From positions 22,469,572 to 22,533,571 of the forward strand of contig OX393549.1 in NCBI GenBank assembly GCA_947650365.1: a stretch of DNA of 64,000 nt. The letters are read 5' to 3'. Below the pieces are notes generated by a model that saw nothing but the letters and a program-made list of their open reading frames with translations, was not told where the DNA came from and did no database searches. The DNA is from Chamaelirium japonicum (taxonomy: Eukaryota; Streptophyta; Magnoliopsida; Liliales; Melanthiaceae). A program made the translations under genes and the position numbers. Below, one piece after another: positions 1-12,400 of this stretch. How positions within the stretch are numbered: position 1 is the stretch's first letter; every line of letters starts with the position of its first letter.

Positions 1-241
1 AAAGATGAGGTAGGAGGAGGAGGATGAGAAGGGGAAGAGGTGACGGTTCCGGCGACGGCGAAGGAGAGGAAGGAGGGAGATGAGGTGTACTTTGGATTTG
101 TGTTTTTTTTAGAGTTTGGAGGGTTATGAGGTGCATTGCGCGGGTTCCACGCTGGTATAGTAATAATACGTGGGTTCTACATAGGTGCGCACCCGGCACC
201 CCCCTTCTCTGACATCATCCCCTTCGTTCCTTCCAAGCCCC

Positions 242-281
<40 letters not shown>

Positions 282-398
282 CTCTCTCTTTCTCTCTCTG
301 GGTCTTCGCCTTCCCATTTCAAGGCCAGTGATCCCGCAATCAATCCAGAGGCGAAATTCGATCCATCGAACGGAGCTCAAAGCTCGCCGGCGACTCCC
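1..398 (+). promoter_or_regulatory. Upstream region and 5' UTR of the RABF2 gene
   Basis: Purine-rich sequence (about 1-90), a T-run near 105 and an AT-containing patch near 150-175 precede a CT-rich leader that runs to the ATG at 399. I see no clear TATA box, as is common for housekeeping genes. The leader contains a CT microsatellite (listed separately). The transcription start cannot be fixed from sequence alone. Confidence 0.45.
243..299. repeat. CT dinucleotide microsatellite in the RABF2 leader
   Basis: A nearly pure CT tract with two interruptions lies about 100 bp upstream of the start codon. Pyrimidine-rich CT tracts are frequent in plant 5' UTRs and core promoters. It creates long meaningless open frames (Ser-Leu or Arg-Glu repeats) on both strands. 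Confidence 0.9.
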
Positions 399-437
399 AT
401 GGCCACCGTCGGCAACAACAACCTGAATGCCAAGCTC
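399..437 (+). CDS. RABF2: RABF2 exon 1 (start codon)
   Basis: Encodes residues 1-13, beginning [13 protein letters not shown]. The ATG lies in the context CCCATGGCC, a good plant start. The donor is CTC|GTGAGT. It lacks the N-myristoylation glycine of the ARA6/RABF1 type, which supports RABF2. Confidence 0.93.
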
Positions 438-3400
438 GTGAGTCAACCCGCCCCCCCCCTCCCTCTATTTCGAAGTCTCATCGTTTCCCCCATTATTCTC
501 CGATCTCCGACCCCGATCCGTCCAATCGCAGGTCCTCCTCGGCGACATGGGCGCCGGGAAGTCAAGCCTCGTCCTCCGCTTCGTCAAGGGCCACTTCCTC
601 GAATTCCAGGTTCCATTCCCACTCCAATTCCACGATTTTTTCCCGTCCTAATGCTTTCGTTCTCATCAGCTGCTGTTTCCATCGGTAGGAGTCCACGATC
701 GGGGCCGCCTTCTTCTCGCAGACGCTGGCGGTGAACGACGCAACGGTGAAGTTCGAGATCTGGGACACCGCCGGGCAGGAGAGGTACCACAGCCTCGCTC
801 CCATGTACTACCGGGGGGCTGCGGCGGCCATCATCGTGTTCGACATCACCAACACGGTACGATAGCCGCCGCGGTGGCGGCGGTGGCCATCTTCCATTTG
901 CCTCTCAAATTCTGTTCTCTCTGTAATTCAATTGGATTACAGAGAATGTGTTTCATTCTTCTGATTTTTTTTTTCTTCCCTTCGGTTGTTAGGAGTCGTT
1001 CGAGCGAGCTAAGAAATGGGCGCAAGAGTTACAGAAGCAAGGTTGGCTGATGATGGACATCATAAATTATAATTCTAACCATTTTCTTTCTTTTATGTTG
1101 AATTGGAATTGATTAAGGAATTGGGCTGTGTCGATCGATATGTTTCACGAGCTAATGTGGATACTTGGTGTAGGTAACCCGAACATGGTGACCGCTCTTG
1201 CGGGAAATAAAGCTGATTTGGAAGATAAAAGGAAGGTGACAACTGAGGTAAGAATACTTGAAATCATTGCCTACCCTAATAAGTCAAATTATATTGTACA
1301 TATTTAGTATTTTTCAGTAGTTCAGTTTCTAATTCTGTTTTATTTTTTGGGTTTGCTTCCAAATGGCTAGAAATAACTATTTTCTTTATCTGTATTGACA
1401 AATGTCGAAATTCAATCTTGTCTCCGTAGTAGTTTACATTGTGGAAGTTGAAGAATGGTATGCGTACGGATTCTTATGTTGAGTGTAAGTTGGGGTTGTT
1501 TAGTAACATATGATTTGCACAAGGCATGCATTCATCTCCTATGTGCGTCATCTTACGTTTCATCCAGGTTAGATAAAATTTCTCCGGGGACATTTGTGTT
1601 TGTTGTTCCAAAATAAAATATCATGGAGTCATGAAAAAAAATGTAAATCTGTAATGTTTCTCAGATAAAAGAATCCATTTTCTTCCTCTGCTAATTGATT
1701 AGAAGATTTTGAAAGATGGAAAAAGCGATGGTGGGAAGCAATAAAGATAGTATGGCTAAGTAATAATACTTCATGCGATATATTGAGTGGAATTTAAGCT
1801 GATAGGGAAATAGACAAAATGACTCGAAATGCTCGGGCCCACTTATTTCGGCTGAAGTTTTGCTGAATTCGTCGAAATGCCCTGAAATGACTCGAAATGC
1901 ACCAAAATTCTTTGAAATCCAGAATACCGAGGTTTCGCATAGGTGTTTCGTTTCGGTTGTGTTTGAAACCGAAATTTCGGTTTCAAAATTTTGTCATTTC
2001 GTCCGAAATCTCAAACCATGTATTGGGCTATGGTAATATCGAAGGATTCAGAATCAGAGCTATCAATCGGACCCCTAGGTTTAGTTAAGTGGAATTAGTT
2101 CTGCTACTTATCAAAGGATTCAGCTTTGCCCGCATTTTTTAAAATTTGAACCAAACAAACAAACATTAATTAACTACATATGTGTATCAAAGGATTTAAT
2201 TTTGAAATATGGAGTTTTTTTAAGCAAGTACACCCAAAAATAAAGAAGAGCACAATCGATAGAACAAAAAACAAACAAGTACTACATAATTTCAAAATGT
2301 ATATATGAAGGAATTTAGTAAATAAATACATCGAAAATTAAAAAAAGAACATTTGTGTGGGGATTAAATAGCAGAGTAGTTTCTCTTTGTTATGTCCAAA
2401 ATCCTCAAATTTCTATGTTCAAAAGTAAAAAAAGATACATGCTTTGTGTTATAACCAAGGTTCTAAAAAACGTTAGGCGCTAGCCGGACGGTGAGGGGCC
2501 ACCTATCGCCTAGGCGTTTTGGTTTTTTTTTAATTCATTTTTAAAAAAGGGGTGAGCCACCGTTAAGGAAGGTCGGATCCAAGAAAGGGACTGCCGCTGG
2601 GTAAGGTCGGATCAAGAGAGTGACTACCACTGAGGAGCCCGCATAGCTTGCCTATCCAGCCTGGCCAGACCACGCCTAGCTCCGCCTAACTCCGCCTGGG
2701 AGGATGGCCGTTTTTTTGGAGCGCCTAGGACTTAGGCTGGGCGGTGGGGGGCCGCCTTGGCGGTCGCCTAGGCCGCTTTTTAGAACACTGATTATTACTT
2801 ATAACCAGATTAGGAAAACTTTGTTGGGTTTTTTAAAGTATATATTTTTGTTCTAATGGAATTCCATTGGTAAACGCCTAATGTTTTGGGGCATAAAAGG
2901 TGCGGCTAACCTGGGCATGCACCCAGGCAAGGTTCAAAATCACGGTATTGGTCAGTCCTGAACCGGTATGTACCGGCCGGTATGTATCGGTACCGGCCGA
3001 TACGGACCGATACCGGTTGAGGGAAAAAAAATTAAACATGTAGGTACCGGTCCGTATCGACTGTACCTATTGGTGCCGGCTTGAAACGGCCGATATGAAT
3101 CGGTACGTACTGGTACTGGCCGATACGGACCAGGTATCGGGATCGGGTGTTGTACCGGTCTCGAACCGGGCAAAACTGGTACGCACCGGTCGTCGCCGTT
3201 GTGGGTGCAAATTTTGGCCAAATGCCCCACGGCGGGACCCACCAGCCTTGCCTGGGGGTCCACATGGATGACAGCGGGACCCACCAGCCCTGCCTGGGGG
3301 GTCCACAGGGACGACAGCGAGACCCACCAGCCCTGCCTGGGGGGTTCACAGGGACGACAGCGGGACCCATCAACCCTGCCTGGGGGGTCCACAGTGACGA

Positions 3401-6400
3401 CAGCGGGACCCATCAGCCCTGCCTAGGGGGTCCACAGGGACGACATCGAGATCCATCAGCCCTGCCTGGGGGATCCACAGAGACGACAGCGGGACCCACC
3501 AGCCCTGCCTGGGGGGTCCACAGAGACGACAACGAGACCCACCAGCCCTGCCTAGGGGTTCACGAAGACGACAACGGGACCCACCAGTCCCCGTCTGGAT
3601 CCAGACGACAGTTGTAGAAAACCGCCCTTTACCCCGGTTTTCCTTCTAAAAAACTTTATAAATAGCGGACCCTACAAGTGTAATAGATTGAATTTTTGAT
3701 TACAAAATCAGACTTTCGAAAAATCCCAGAGCTCTGACACCTTAACCCCTCGATCTGCTTTTCGAAGAGATCGGTGATACTCAACCTGTCGATATCACTT
3801 TGAGTAAAGTGTTAGTGAATTCAGGTTGCACCTTACAGCACGGAGACATAGGCTTCGGCTGAACTCCGAGATCATATCTTATGTCAATTTGTTCCTCTCT
3901 TTTCTAATTCAAAGTTAGTACTAGAAGACGTCGATCTCCGAACCTGCAGACTAGACAAACGTTCGATCAGACATTCGACTCGACTCGATTGACTGGTTGG
4001 GCGGAGTCTTTGGGTCGGCACGAAGATCATCCCCCACAGTTTGGTGCCGTCTTTGGGATCCGTTCGAAAAACTCAGTTCGCTCGACGACAATGTCAAATT
4101 GGTTGAGCAAACAACCGATCTCCAAAAGCCATACTTCTCAGTTCCTTCGGTTGAGCAGACAACTGATTGGACGCGAGCGATATGGTTGTATCCTTCGCCG
4201 CTACTGAATGGCGAAGACAAAGCATCTGGATCATCCAGAGGGAAGTAACACACAACGACATCAGTCTCAACCCGAGACTTGCTCGATGAGTCGGCGGCTC
4301 AACTTTGATCCATCTCCCGCTCTTTCTAGACAATTCATCGTCGACACCTCCCGTTGATATCCCGAGCCTTTCAATTCTGACTCACCTCCAATCCCCATAT
4401 TGGGGGTGATGTTCAAAACGAAAAGGCTCACCTGAAGACTACAACGATCGAGGGCTTGGAGACAGCCAGATCTCGAGCATCCTTTAACATTACAGATTGC
4501 TTGAAGATTCAAAAGCTGATAGGCAAAGCTATGTGTTACATATCGACAAAGTCCAAGGAGATAGCTTTGGCACTTGAATGTAAAGTCCGAGGCGCACTCG
4601 CTGCCTCGGCATCCGACAAAGTCCAAGGAGATAGCTTTGGCACTGCATCCGGCACTCGGATGCAAAGTCCGAGGCGCACTCGCTGCCTCGGTATTCAACA
4701 AAGTCCAAGGGGATAGCCTTGGCACTCGAAGACATAGTTTGGAGCGGTCGCCGCCTCTTCAAATTTCATTTCAAATTCCATCCAACCAATGGTCCAAGGC
4801 CGATCAAGTGCAACAGTACAAAGCTATGTGACTGAGACGTAGGTTAGACTGAAACGGCTCTTCGCCTAAGTCGACCGATACAAAGGCACTACGCTGAGTA
4901 TTCCGAATCATTGGTGTTGCACACGCTCTCGTTGTCACGTAAAGACACATGCGCCCGTGTCTCACTACAGTTAGATCGGTTCGCGTTGCGACACGACCGA
5001 CTAACCTGCAACAGTACAAATCTACGTGCCCCAACGTAGGGTCGACTGAAACGGTGCTTCGCCTAAGTCGACCGATACAAAGGTACTACGCTGAGTACTC
5101 CGAATCATTGGTGTTGCACACGCTCCCGTTGTCACGTAAGGACACATACACCCACCCGTGCCTCACCACAGTTAGATTAGTTCGCGTTACGACACGACCG
5201 ACTAACCTGCAACAGTACAAAGCTACGCGCCCCAACGTACGTTCGACTGAAACGGCGCTTCGCCTAAGTCCAACCGATACAAAGGCGCTACGCTAAATAC
5301 TCCGAATTCTAGCCTTCATCATTCAAACAAGCCCAAGGAGACAGCTTTGGCATTCGAAGACAGTCCGAGGTAGGCTTCGTCGCCTCGGCACCCTCCAAAT
5401 CCCTAGACATCGACATCGTCTCGGTCCAAGGAGATAACCTTGGCCTTCAAAGACAGTCCAAGGCAGGCTTTCCTGCTTCGGCAGGTAACAAGTCTGAGTT
5501 TATTGTCCTGACACTCAATGACAAGGTCCGAGACTGACGTCTTAGCATTCAATCAAAAGTCTAAATATACTACATTGGCGTGCGAGGGCAAAGTCTGAGG
5601 CTTGAACATTAGCATTCGAAGACAAAGCCCAAACTTAGTCCTAGTATCTGGCAGCAAAGTCTTAGGTCATAGCCTTGGTTCCCCATAGAAAATTTTGAAA
5701 AACAGTTGGCACACGGCTACGGCAAAGTTGGAGGCCATAGCTGACGGTTGCAGGCAAACCGTTCGGGGGATAGTCGGCGCATTCGACGGTCGATAGTCGA
5801 TCTTTCGACAGTAATTGAATATTTCGTAATGACAGATCGTCTCGACCGATCAGTAAAACTTCAATGCTATTTTTGCAAGATTTGGTCAAAACATGGATCT
5901 TGTGGACCGTTAACTGTTAGTAGAGACCGATTGGTTGGCCCTTGGTCGGGGGTCTTCTATGTTTGTCCATGCATCTTCTAAAGGTGACTCAGTTCCGATG
6001 GACCGAATCGCATTATCGATGAGTCGCACTCATAGGCGAGAAACAACTGTGATAGGGATCCTATCACAAATCCAGAGAAGCGCTACATCAACAGACATTA
6101 TTCATGCCCGCAAACGGTGGGAGCTTGGTCCATTAATTCCACAATCCCGGGCGCATGCCATCAACAAGCCGGGTTCGCATTGGTAGTGAGACCCAGTTTC
6201 AGTACAGGAGATCCCTCCAACTAAAGAGAGGAAATCCCACTAGGACCCGATCTAGTATTCAGTCCAATTGAAATGCCGTTTGGTTGAATGATGTTTGATC
6301 GAAAATTATTCAAATCAAACGACCATAGCATGCCGGGTTGAGTGCACGCGTGGTCCATGCACGAGACGTTTACATGGACCTTCACGTGGGTTGTCAACTT

Positions 6401-9400
6401 TTACTCTCTAAACCGGCGCTAACAACAAACGTGTGAATCAACGGCCACAATTTGTGACAACAATCAAAGTATCGATGACATTGCTTACAAGGTGTACAAC
6501 ATCACTCAAAGCCTCTTGTGTGGCAATCGGTCACGAGCCCATTGACCCGATCGATGGCCAGAATTTACACATTCACAAACAAACAAGGCAGCAGAGAGCC
6601 AGATAAGCCACAATTGGAGCCCGTGACTCATATGCCCAGTGGTGCTCTCCTCCTCTTCCTCTGAAGTCCACGAAGCAGCAACGTCGAGGCCCTCCGAGCG
6701 GTTGCAGGTCGTGGATCCAGCAGCAGCCTCCTCTACGCCGCCCTCGACTCCGATAAGCAACGCGCACCCGATCGGTCACAGCTGCAACGTCTCCTATCTT
6801 CACCGACAACGGCAACTCTACTACCGATCGGGTGCCGGCGACCGATCGGTCGCTGGCAACCGGTCGAGATTTCATCGATCGGTTGCCAGGAGGGGTATTT
6901 CGTCCGATCCAGTGCAAAATCACCCGATCGGCAATCTCCTCTTCCTCGACACCGGCAGGCAGCGCCCGATTTACGACCGACAGCCACAACTCAGCGACTC
7001 CGCCACTGATCGGCTGCCAGTGACCGATCGGTCACTGGCAACCGGTTGAGGTTTCAGCGATCGATGATCGGTCACTGGCAACCGGTTGAGGTTTCAGCGA
7101 TCGATCGCCAGAAGAGGTTTTTCTCCCGATTTAGTGCAAAATCACCCGATTGGTGATTTTTTCTTCCGATCGGTCAAATTTGCCCGATCGAACGAATTTG
7201 TCCGATTGGTCAAATTTGCCCGATTGGCGACCAGTGACCAGTCTCGCCCCTCTGACAACAACCCTTCGTCCACAACCCGATCGGCCAAAAAACCACTAGA
7301 TCTGGCGCCAAACGCGTGTTTCCGATAGATCGACCAAATCCCAACCGGTTGGTTTTGTTCGATCGGCGACCGACGCCCGATCGGTAATCGGCGGCCGATC
7401 CGAGTTCCCTCCGGTGACATCAGTGCGACTAAGGATCGACTACCTGCGCCCGATCGGTCTTTCCTGACACCGGCTGGTGCGCCCGATCAGCGACCATCGC
7501 CAGATCGGAGATCTACGACAGATGATCGATCCTCCTTGCCCTTAACCGGCAGAACGACGACGACTAACTCGATTGGAGATGCAATATAGTTCTTCTGGTG
7601 GTGCACGATCGGCGATCGGACATCTGCGACTGGCTGGCGGCTCCCTTCTCCGACAAGGACGGTAGCACGACGACAGACCGGATCGGCTCCTCCCTTCCCT
7701 CTATACCATTCTTGGTGGCTCATTCCTTCACCAACAGCTCCACCTTCTCCAACTCGATCGGACGGTCAGATGAGTGTGACGTTAATCAGCTTTGGAGTGA
7801 TGGATGACTACGATCGGTTCTCATACTGATCTTCAACTTGACCCGGTTGGCATAAGATCCGGCAGTCGTCCTCCAATGTCTTTAGTTTTCAAACAGCCAT
7901 GGGTAGAGGAGCCATTACCCATCCTCCCCTCTCCGATCTGATCCATCAACATTAGAGGCAGACAATCAAGTCCACCGACCCTTGGCAGGGGGTCTCCTGT
8001 TGACCGATCAATAGACATCCGATCGGTCAAAACTTGACCGATCGGTCGAAGACACCCGATCGGACATATTTGACCGATCGGACAAATTTGACCGATCGAT
8101 CAAATTTGACCGATCGGACGAATTTGACCGATTGGACGAATTTGACTGATCGAACAAATTTGACCGATCGGGCAAATTTGACTGATCGATCGAAGACAAC
8201 ACCCGATCGACAGGCAGACGATCGGGTGAATTTCCAAAGGATCGGGCAAAAAATATTGTTTTTTACCCGATCGACCCAAGCTCCATCGGCTGAATTTGAC
8301 CGATCGGATAAATTTAACCAATCGGACGAATTTGACCGATCAAGCAAATTTGATCGATCAGGCGAATTTGACCGATCGGACAAATTTGACAAATCGATCA
8401 AAGACAACACCCGATCGACAGGCAGACGATTGGGTGAATTTCCAAAGGATCGTGTAAAAACATTGTTTTTTACCCGATTGACCCAAGCTCCACCGGCTGA
8501 ATTTGACCGATCGGGCAAATTTGACCGATTGGATAAATTTGACAGATCGGATAACTTTGACCGATCGGTCAAAACCTGACTGATCGATCAAAAAACAACC
8601 TGTCAACGGGTCTTGTCTAGCCTGTTGCCAGAGTCCTATGTGAGCATAACACCAACCCATGGCAGGGGGTTTGGATTTTGCACCTGGATTCCAAGTCAGC
8701 CAGATCGGCTTCTAGCTAACTTGGAGGGGGTAACTGTGGGTGCAAATTTTGGCCAAACGCCCCACGGCGGGACCCACCAGTCCTGCCCGGGGGGTCCACA
8801 GGGACGACAGCGGGACCCACCAGCCCTGCCTTGGGGGTCCACAGGGACGATAGTGGGACCCACCAGCCCTGCCTGGGGGGTCCACAGGGACGACAGCGGG
8901 ACCCATCAGCCCTGCCTGGAGGGTCCACATGGACGACAGCGGGACCCATCAGCCCTGCCTGGGGGATCCACAGAGACGACAGCGGGATCCACCAGCCTTG
9001 CCTAGGGGATCCACAGTGACGACAACGGGACCCACCAGCCCCCGCCTGGATCCGGACGATAGCTGTAGAAATCGCCTTCTACCCCGGTTTCTATTCCAAA
9101 GCTTTCTAAATAGCAGACCCTACAAGTGTAATGGATCGAATATTTGATTGCAGAATCAGACTTTCGAAAAATCCCAGAGCTCTGACACCTTAACCCCTCG
9201 ATCTACTTTTCGAAGAGATCGGTGATACTCGGCCTGTCGAGATCACTTTGAGTAAAGTGTTAGTGAATTCAGGTTGCACCTTACAGCACGGAGAGTAGGC
9301 TTCGGCTGAACTCTGAGATCATATCTTGTGTCAATCGTTCTCTCTCTTTTCTAATTGAAAGTTAGTACTAGAAGACGTCGATCTCCGAACCTGCAGACTA

Positions 9401-12400
9401 GACAAACGTTCGATCAGACATTCGACTCAACTCGAGGTTGGGCGGAGTCTTCGGGTCAGCACGAAGATCAAATTCGTCCGATCGGTCAAATTCGTTCCAA
9501 TCAATCAAATTTATTCGATCGGTCAAATTTAGCCGGTGGAGCTTGGGTCGATCGGGTAAAAAACAATAATTTTTGCGCGATCCTTTGGAAATTCACCCGA
9601 TCGTTTGCTTGTCGATCGGGTGTCAAATTCGTCCGATCGGTCAAATTCGTCCGATCGGTCAAATTCGCTCGTCCGATCGGTCAAATTCGTCTGATCGGTC
9701 AAATTCGTCTGATCGGTCAAATTCGTCCGATCGGTCAAATTCGCCCAATCGGTCAAATTCGTCCGATTGGTCAAATTGATCTGATCGATCAAATTCAGTC
9801 GGTGGAGCTTGGGTCGATCGGGTAAAAGACAATGTTTTTTGCCCAATCATTTGGAAATTCACCCGATCGTCTGCCTGTCGATCGGGTGTTGTCTTCGATC
9901 GATCTGTCAAATTTGCTTGATCGATCAAATTTGTCCGATCGGTCAAATTTATCCGATCGGTCAAATTCGTCCGATCGATCAAATTTGTCCGATCGGGTGT
10001 CTTCGACTGATTGATCAAGTTTGACCGATCGGATGTCTATTGATCGATCAACGGGAGACCCCCTACCAAGGGTCGGTGGACTTGATTGTCTGCCTCTAAT
10101 ACTGATGGATCAGATCGGAGAGGGGAGGATGGGTAATGGCTCCTCCACCCATGGCTGTTTGAAAACTAAAGACATTGGAGGACGGCTGCCAGATCTGATA
10201 CCGATCAGGTCAAGTTGAAGATCGGTATGAGAACCGATCGTAGTTATCTATCACTCCAAAGCTGATCAACGTATCACATTCGTCTGACCGTCTGATCTAG
10301 TTGGAGAAGGTGGAGCTGTTGGTGAAGGGATGAGCCACCAGGAATGGTATAGAGGGAAGGGAGGAGCCGATCCGGTCTGTCGTCTTTCCTTGGTCGTGCT
10401 ACCGTCGTTGCCGGAGAAGGAGCCGTCAGCCAGTCGCAGATGTCCGATCGGTTGCCGATCGCCAATCGTGTACCACCAGAAGAACTCTGTTGCATCTCCG
10501 ATCGAGTTAGTCATCGTCGTTCTGCCGGTTAAGGGCAAGGAGGATAGGTCATCTGTCGTAGATCTCCGATCGGGCGATGGTCGCCGATCGGGCAAAGCTC
10601 GCTGATCGGGCGCACCAGCCGGTGTCGGGAAAGACCGATCGGGCGCAGGTAGCCGATCCTTAGTTGCATTGATGTCACCGGAGGGCACTCGGATCGGCCG
10701 CCGGTTACCGATCGGGCGTCAGTCGCCGATCGGACAAAACCAACCGGTTGGGATTTGGTCGATCTGTCGGAAACATGCGTTTGGCACCAGATCTAGTGGT
10801 TTTTTGGCCGATCGGGTTGTTGACGAAGGGCTGTTGTTGGAGGGGCGAGACTGGTCGCCGATCGGTCACTAGTCGCCGATCGGGCAAATTTGATCGATCG
10901 GACAAATTCGACTGATTGGGCAAATTTAACCGATCGGAAGAAAAAATCACCGATCGGGTGATTTTGCACTAAATCGGGAGAAAAACCCCTTATGGCGACC
11001 GATTGCTGAAACCTCGACCGGTTGCCAGTGACCGATCGGTCGCTGGCAGCAGATCAGTGGCAGAGTCGCTGAGTTGTGGCTGCCGGTCGTAAATCGGGTG
11101 CTGCCTGCCGGTGTCAAGGAAGAGGAGATTGCCGATCGGGTGATTTTGCACTGGATCGGACGAAATACCCTTCTGGCAACCGATCGATGAAATCTCGACC
11201 GGTTGCCAGCGACCGATCGGTCGCCAGCACCGATTGGTAGTAGAGTTGCCGTTGTCGGTGAAGACACGAGACGCTGCAGCTGTGCCCGATCGGGTGCGCG
11301 TTGCTGATCGGAGCCGAGGGCGGCGTAGAGGAGGCTGCTACTGGATCCGCGACCTGCAACCGCTCGGAGGGCCTCAACGTTGCTGCTTCGTGGACGTCGG
11401 AGGAAGAGGTGGAGAGCACTGGGCATGTGAGTCATGCTCTCCAATTGTGTCTTCTCTGGCTCTCTGCTGCCTTGTTTGTTTGTGAATCTGTAAATTCTGG
11501 CCATCGATCGGGTCAATGGACTCGTGACCGATTGCCACGCAGGAGGCTTTGAGTGATGCTGTACACCTTGTAAGCAATGTCATCGATGCTTTGATTGCTG
11601 TCACAAATTGTGGCCGTTGATTCACACGTTTGTTGTTTGCTCTGGTTTAGAGAGTAAAAGTTGACAACCCGTGTGAAGGTCCATGTAAACGTCTCGTGCA
11701 TGGACCACGTGTGCACTCAACTCGACATGCTATGGTCGTTTGATTTGAATGATTTTCGATCAAACATCATTCAACCAAACGACATTTCAATTGGACTGAA
11801 TACCAGATCGGGTCCTAGTGGGATTTCCTCTCTTTAGTTGGAGAGATCTTCTGTACTGAAACTGGGTCTCACTACCAATGCCGAACCCGGCTTGTTGATG
11901 GCATGCGCCCGGGATTGTGGAATTAATGGACCAAGCTCTCACCCTTTGCGGGCGTGAATAATATTTGTTGATGTAGCGCTCCTCTGGATGTTGTGATAGG
12001 ATCCCTATCACAGTTGTTTGTCGCCTATGAGTGCGACTCATCGATAATGCGGTTCGGTCTATCGGAACTGAGTCACCTTTAGAAGATGCGTGGACAAACA
12101 TAGGAGACCCCCGGCCAAGGGCCAACCAATCGGTCTCTACTAACAGGTAACGGTCCATGGGATCCATGTTTTGACCAAATCTTGCAAAAATAACATTGAA
12201 GTTTTACTGATCGGTCGAGACGATCTGTCATTACTAGATGTTCAATTACTGTCGAAAGATCGACTATCGACCGTCGAATGCGCCGACTATCCCCCGAACG
12301 GTTTGCCTGCAACCGTCAGCTATGGCCTCCAACTTTGCCGTAGCCGTGTGCCAACTGTTTTTCAAAATTTTCTATGGGGAACCAAGGCTATGACCTAAGA

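Noticed and set aside
3147-3617. 156-residue open frame with repeated GTHQPCLGG-type units
   Set aside because: It is the translation of the U3 minisatellite; mirror frames exist in LTR 2, LTR 3 and on the opposite strand. No start context or codon signal.
8027-8579. 181-residue frames on both strands made of [10 protein letters not shown] units
   Set aside because: Produced by a palindromic ~18-bp repeat; frames of equal length on both strands show it is not protein-coding.
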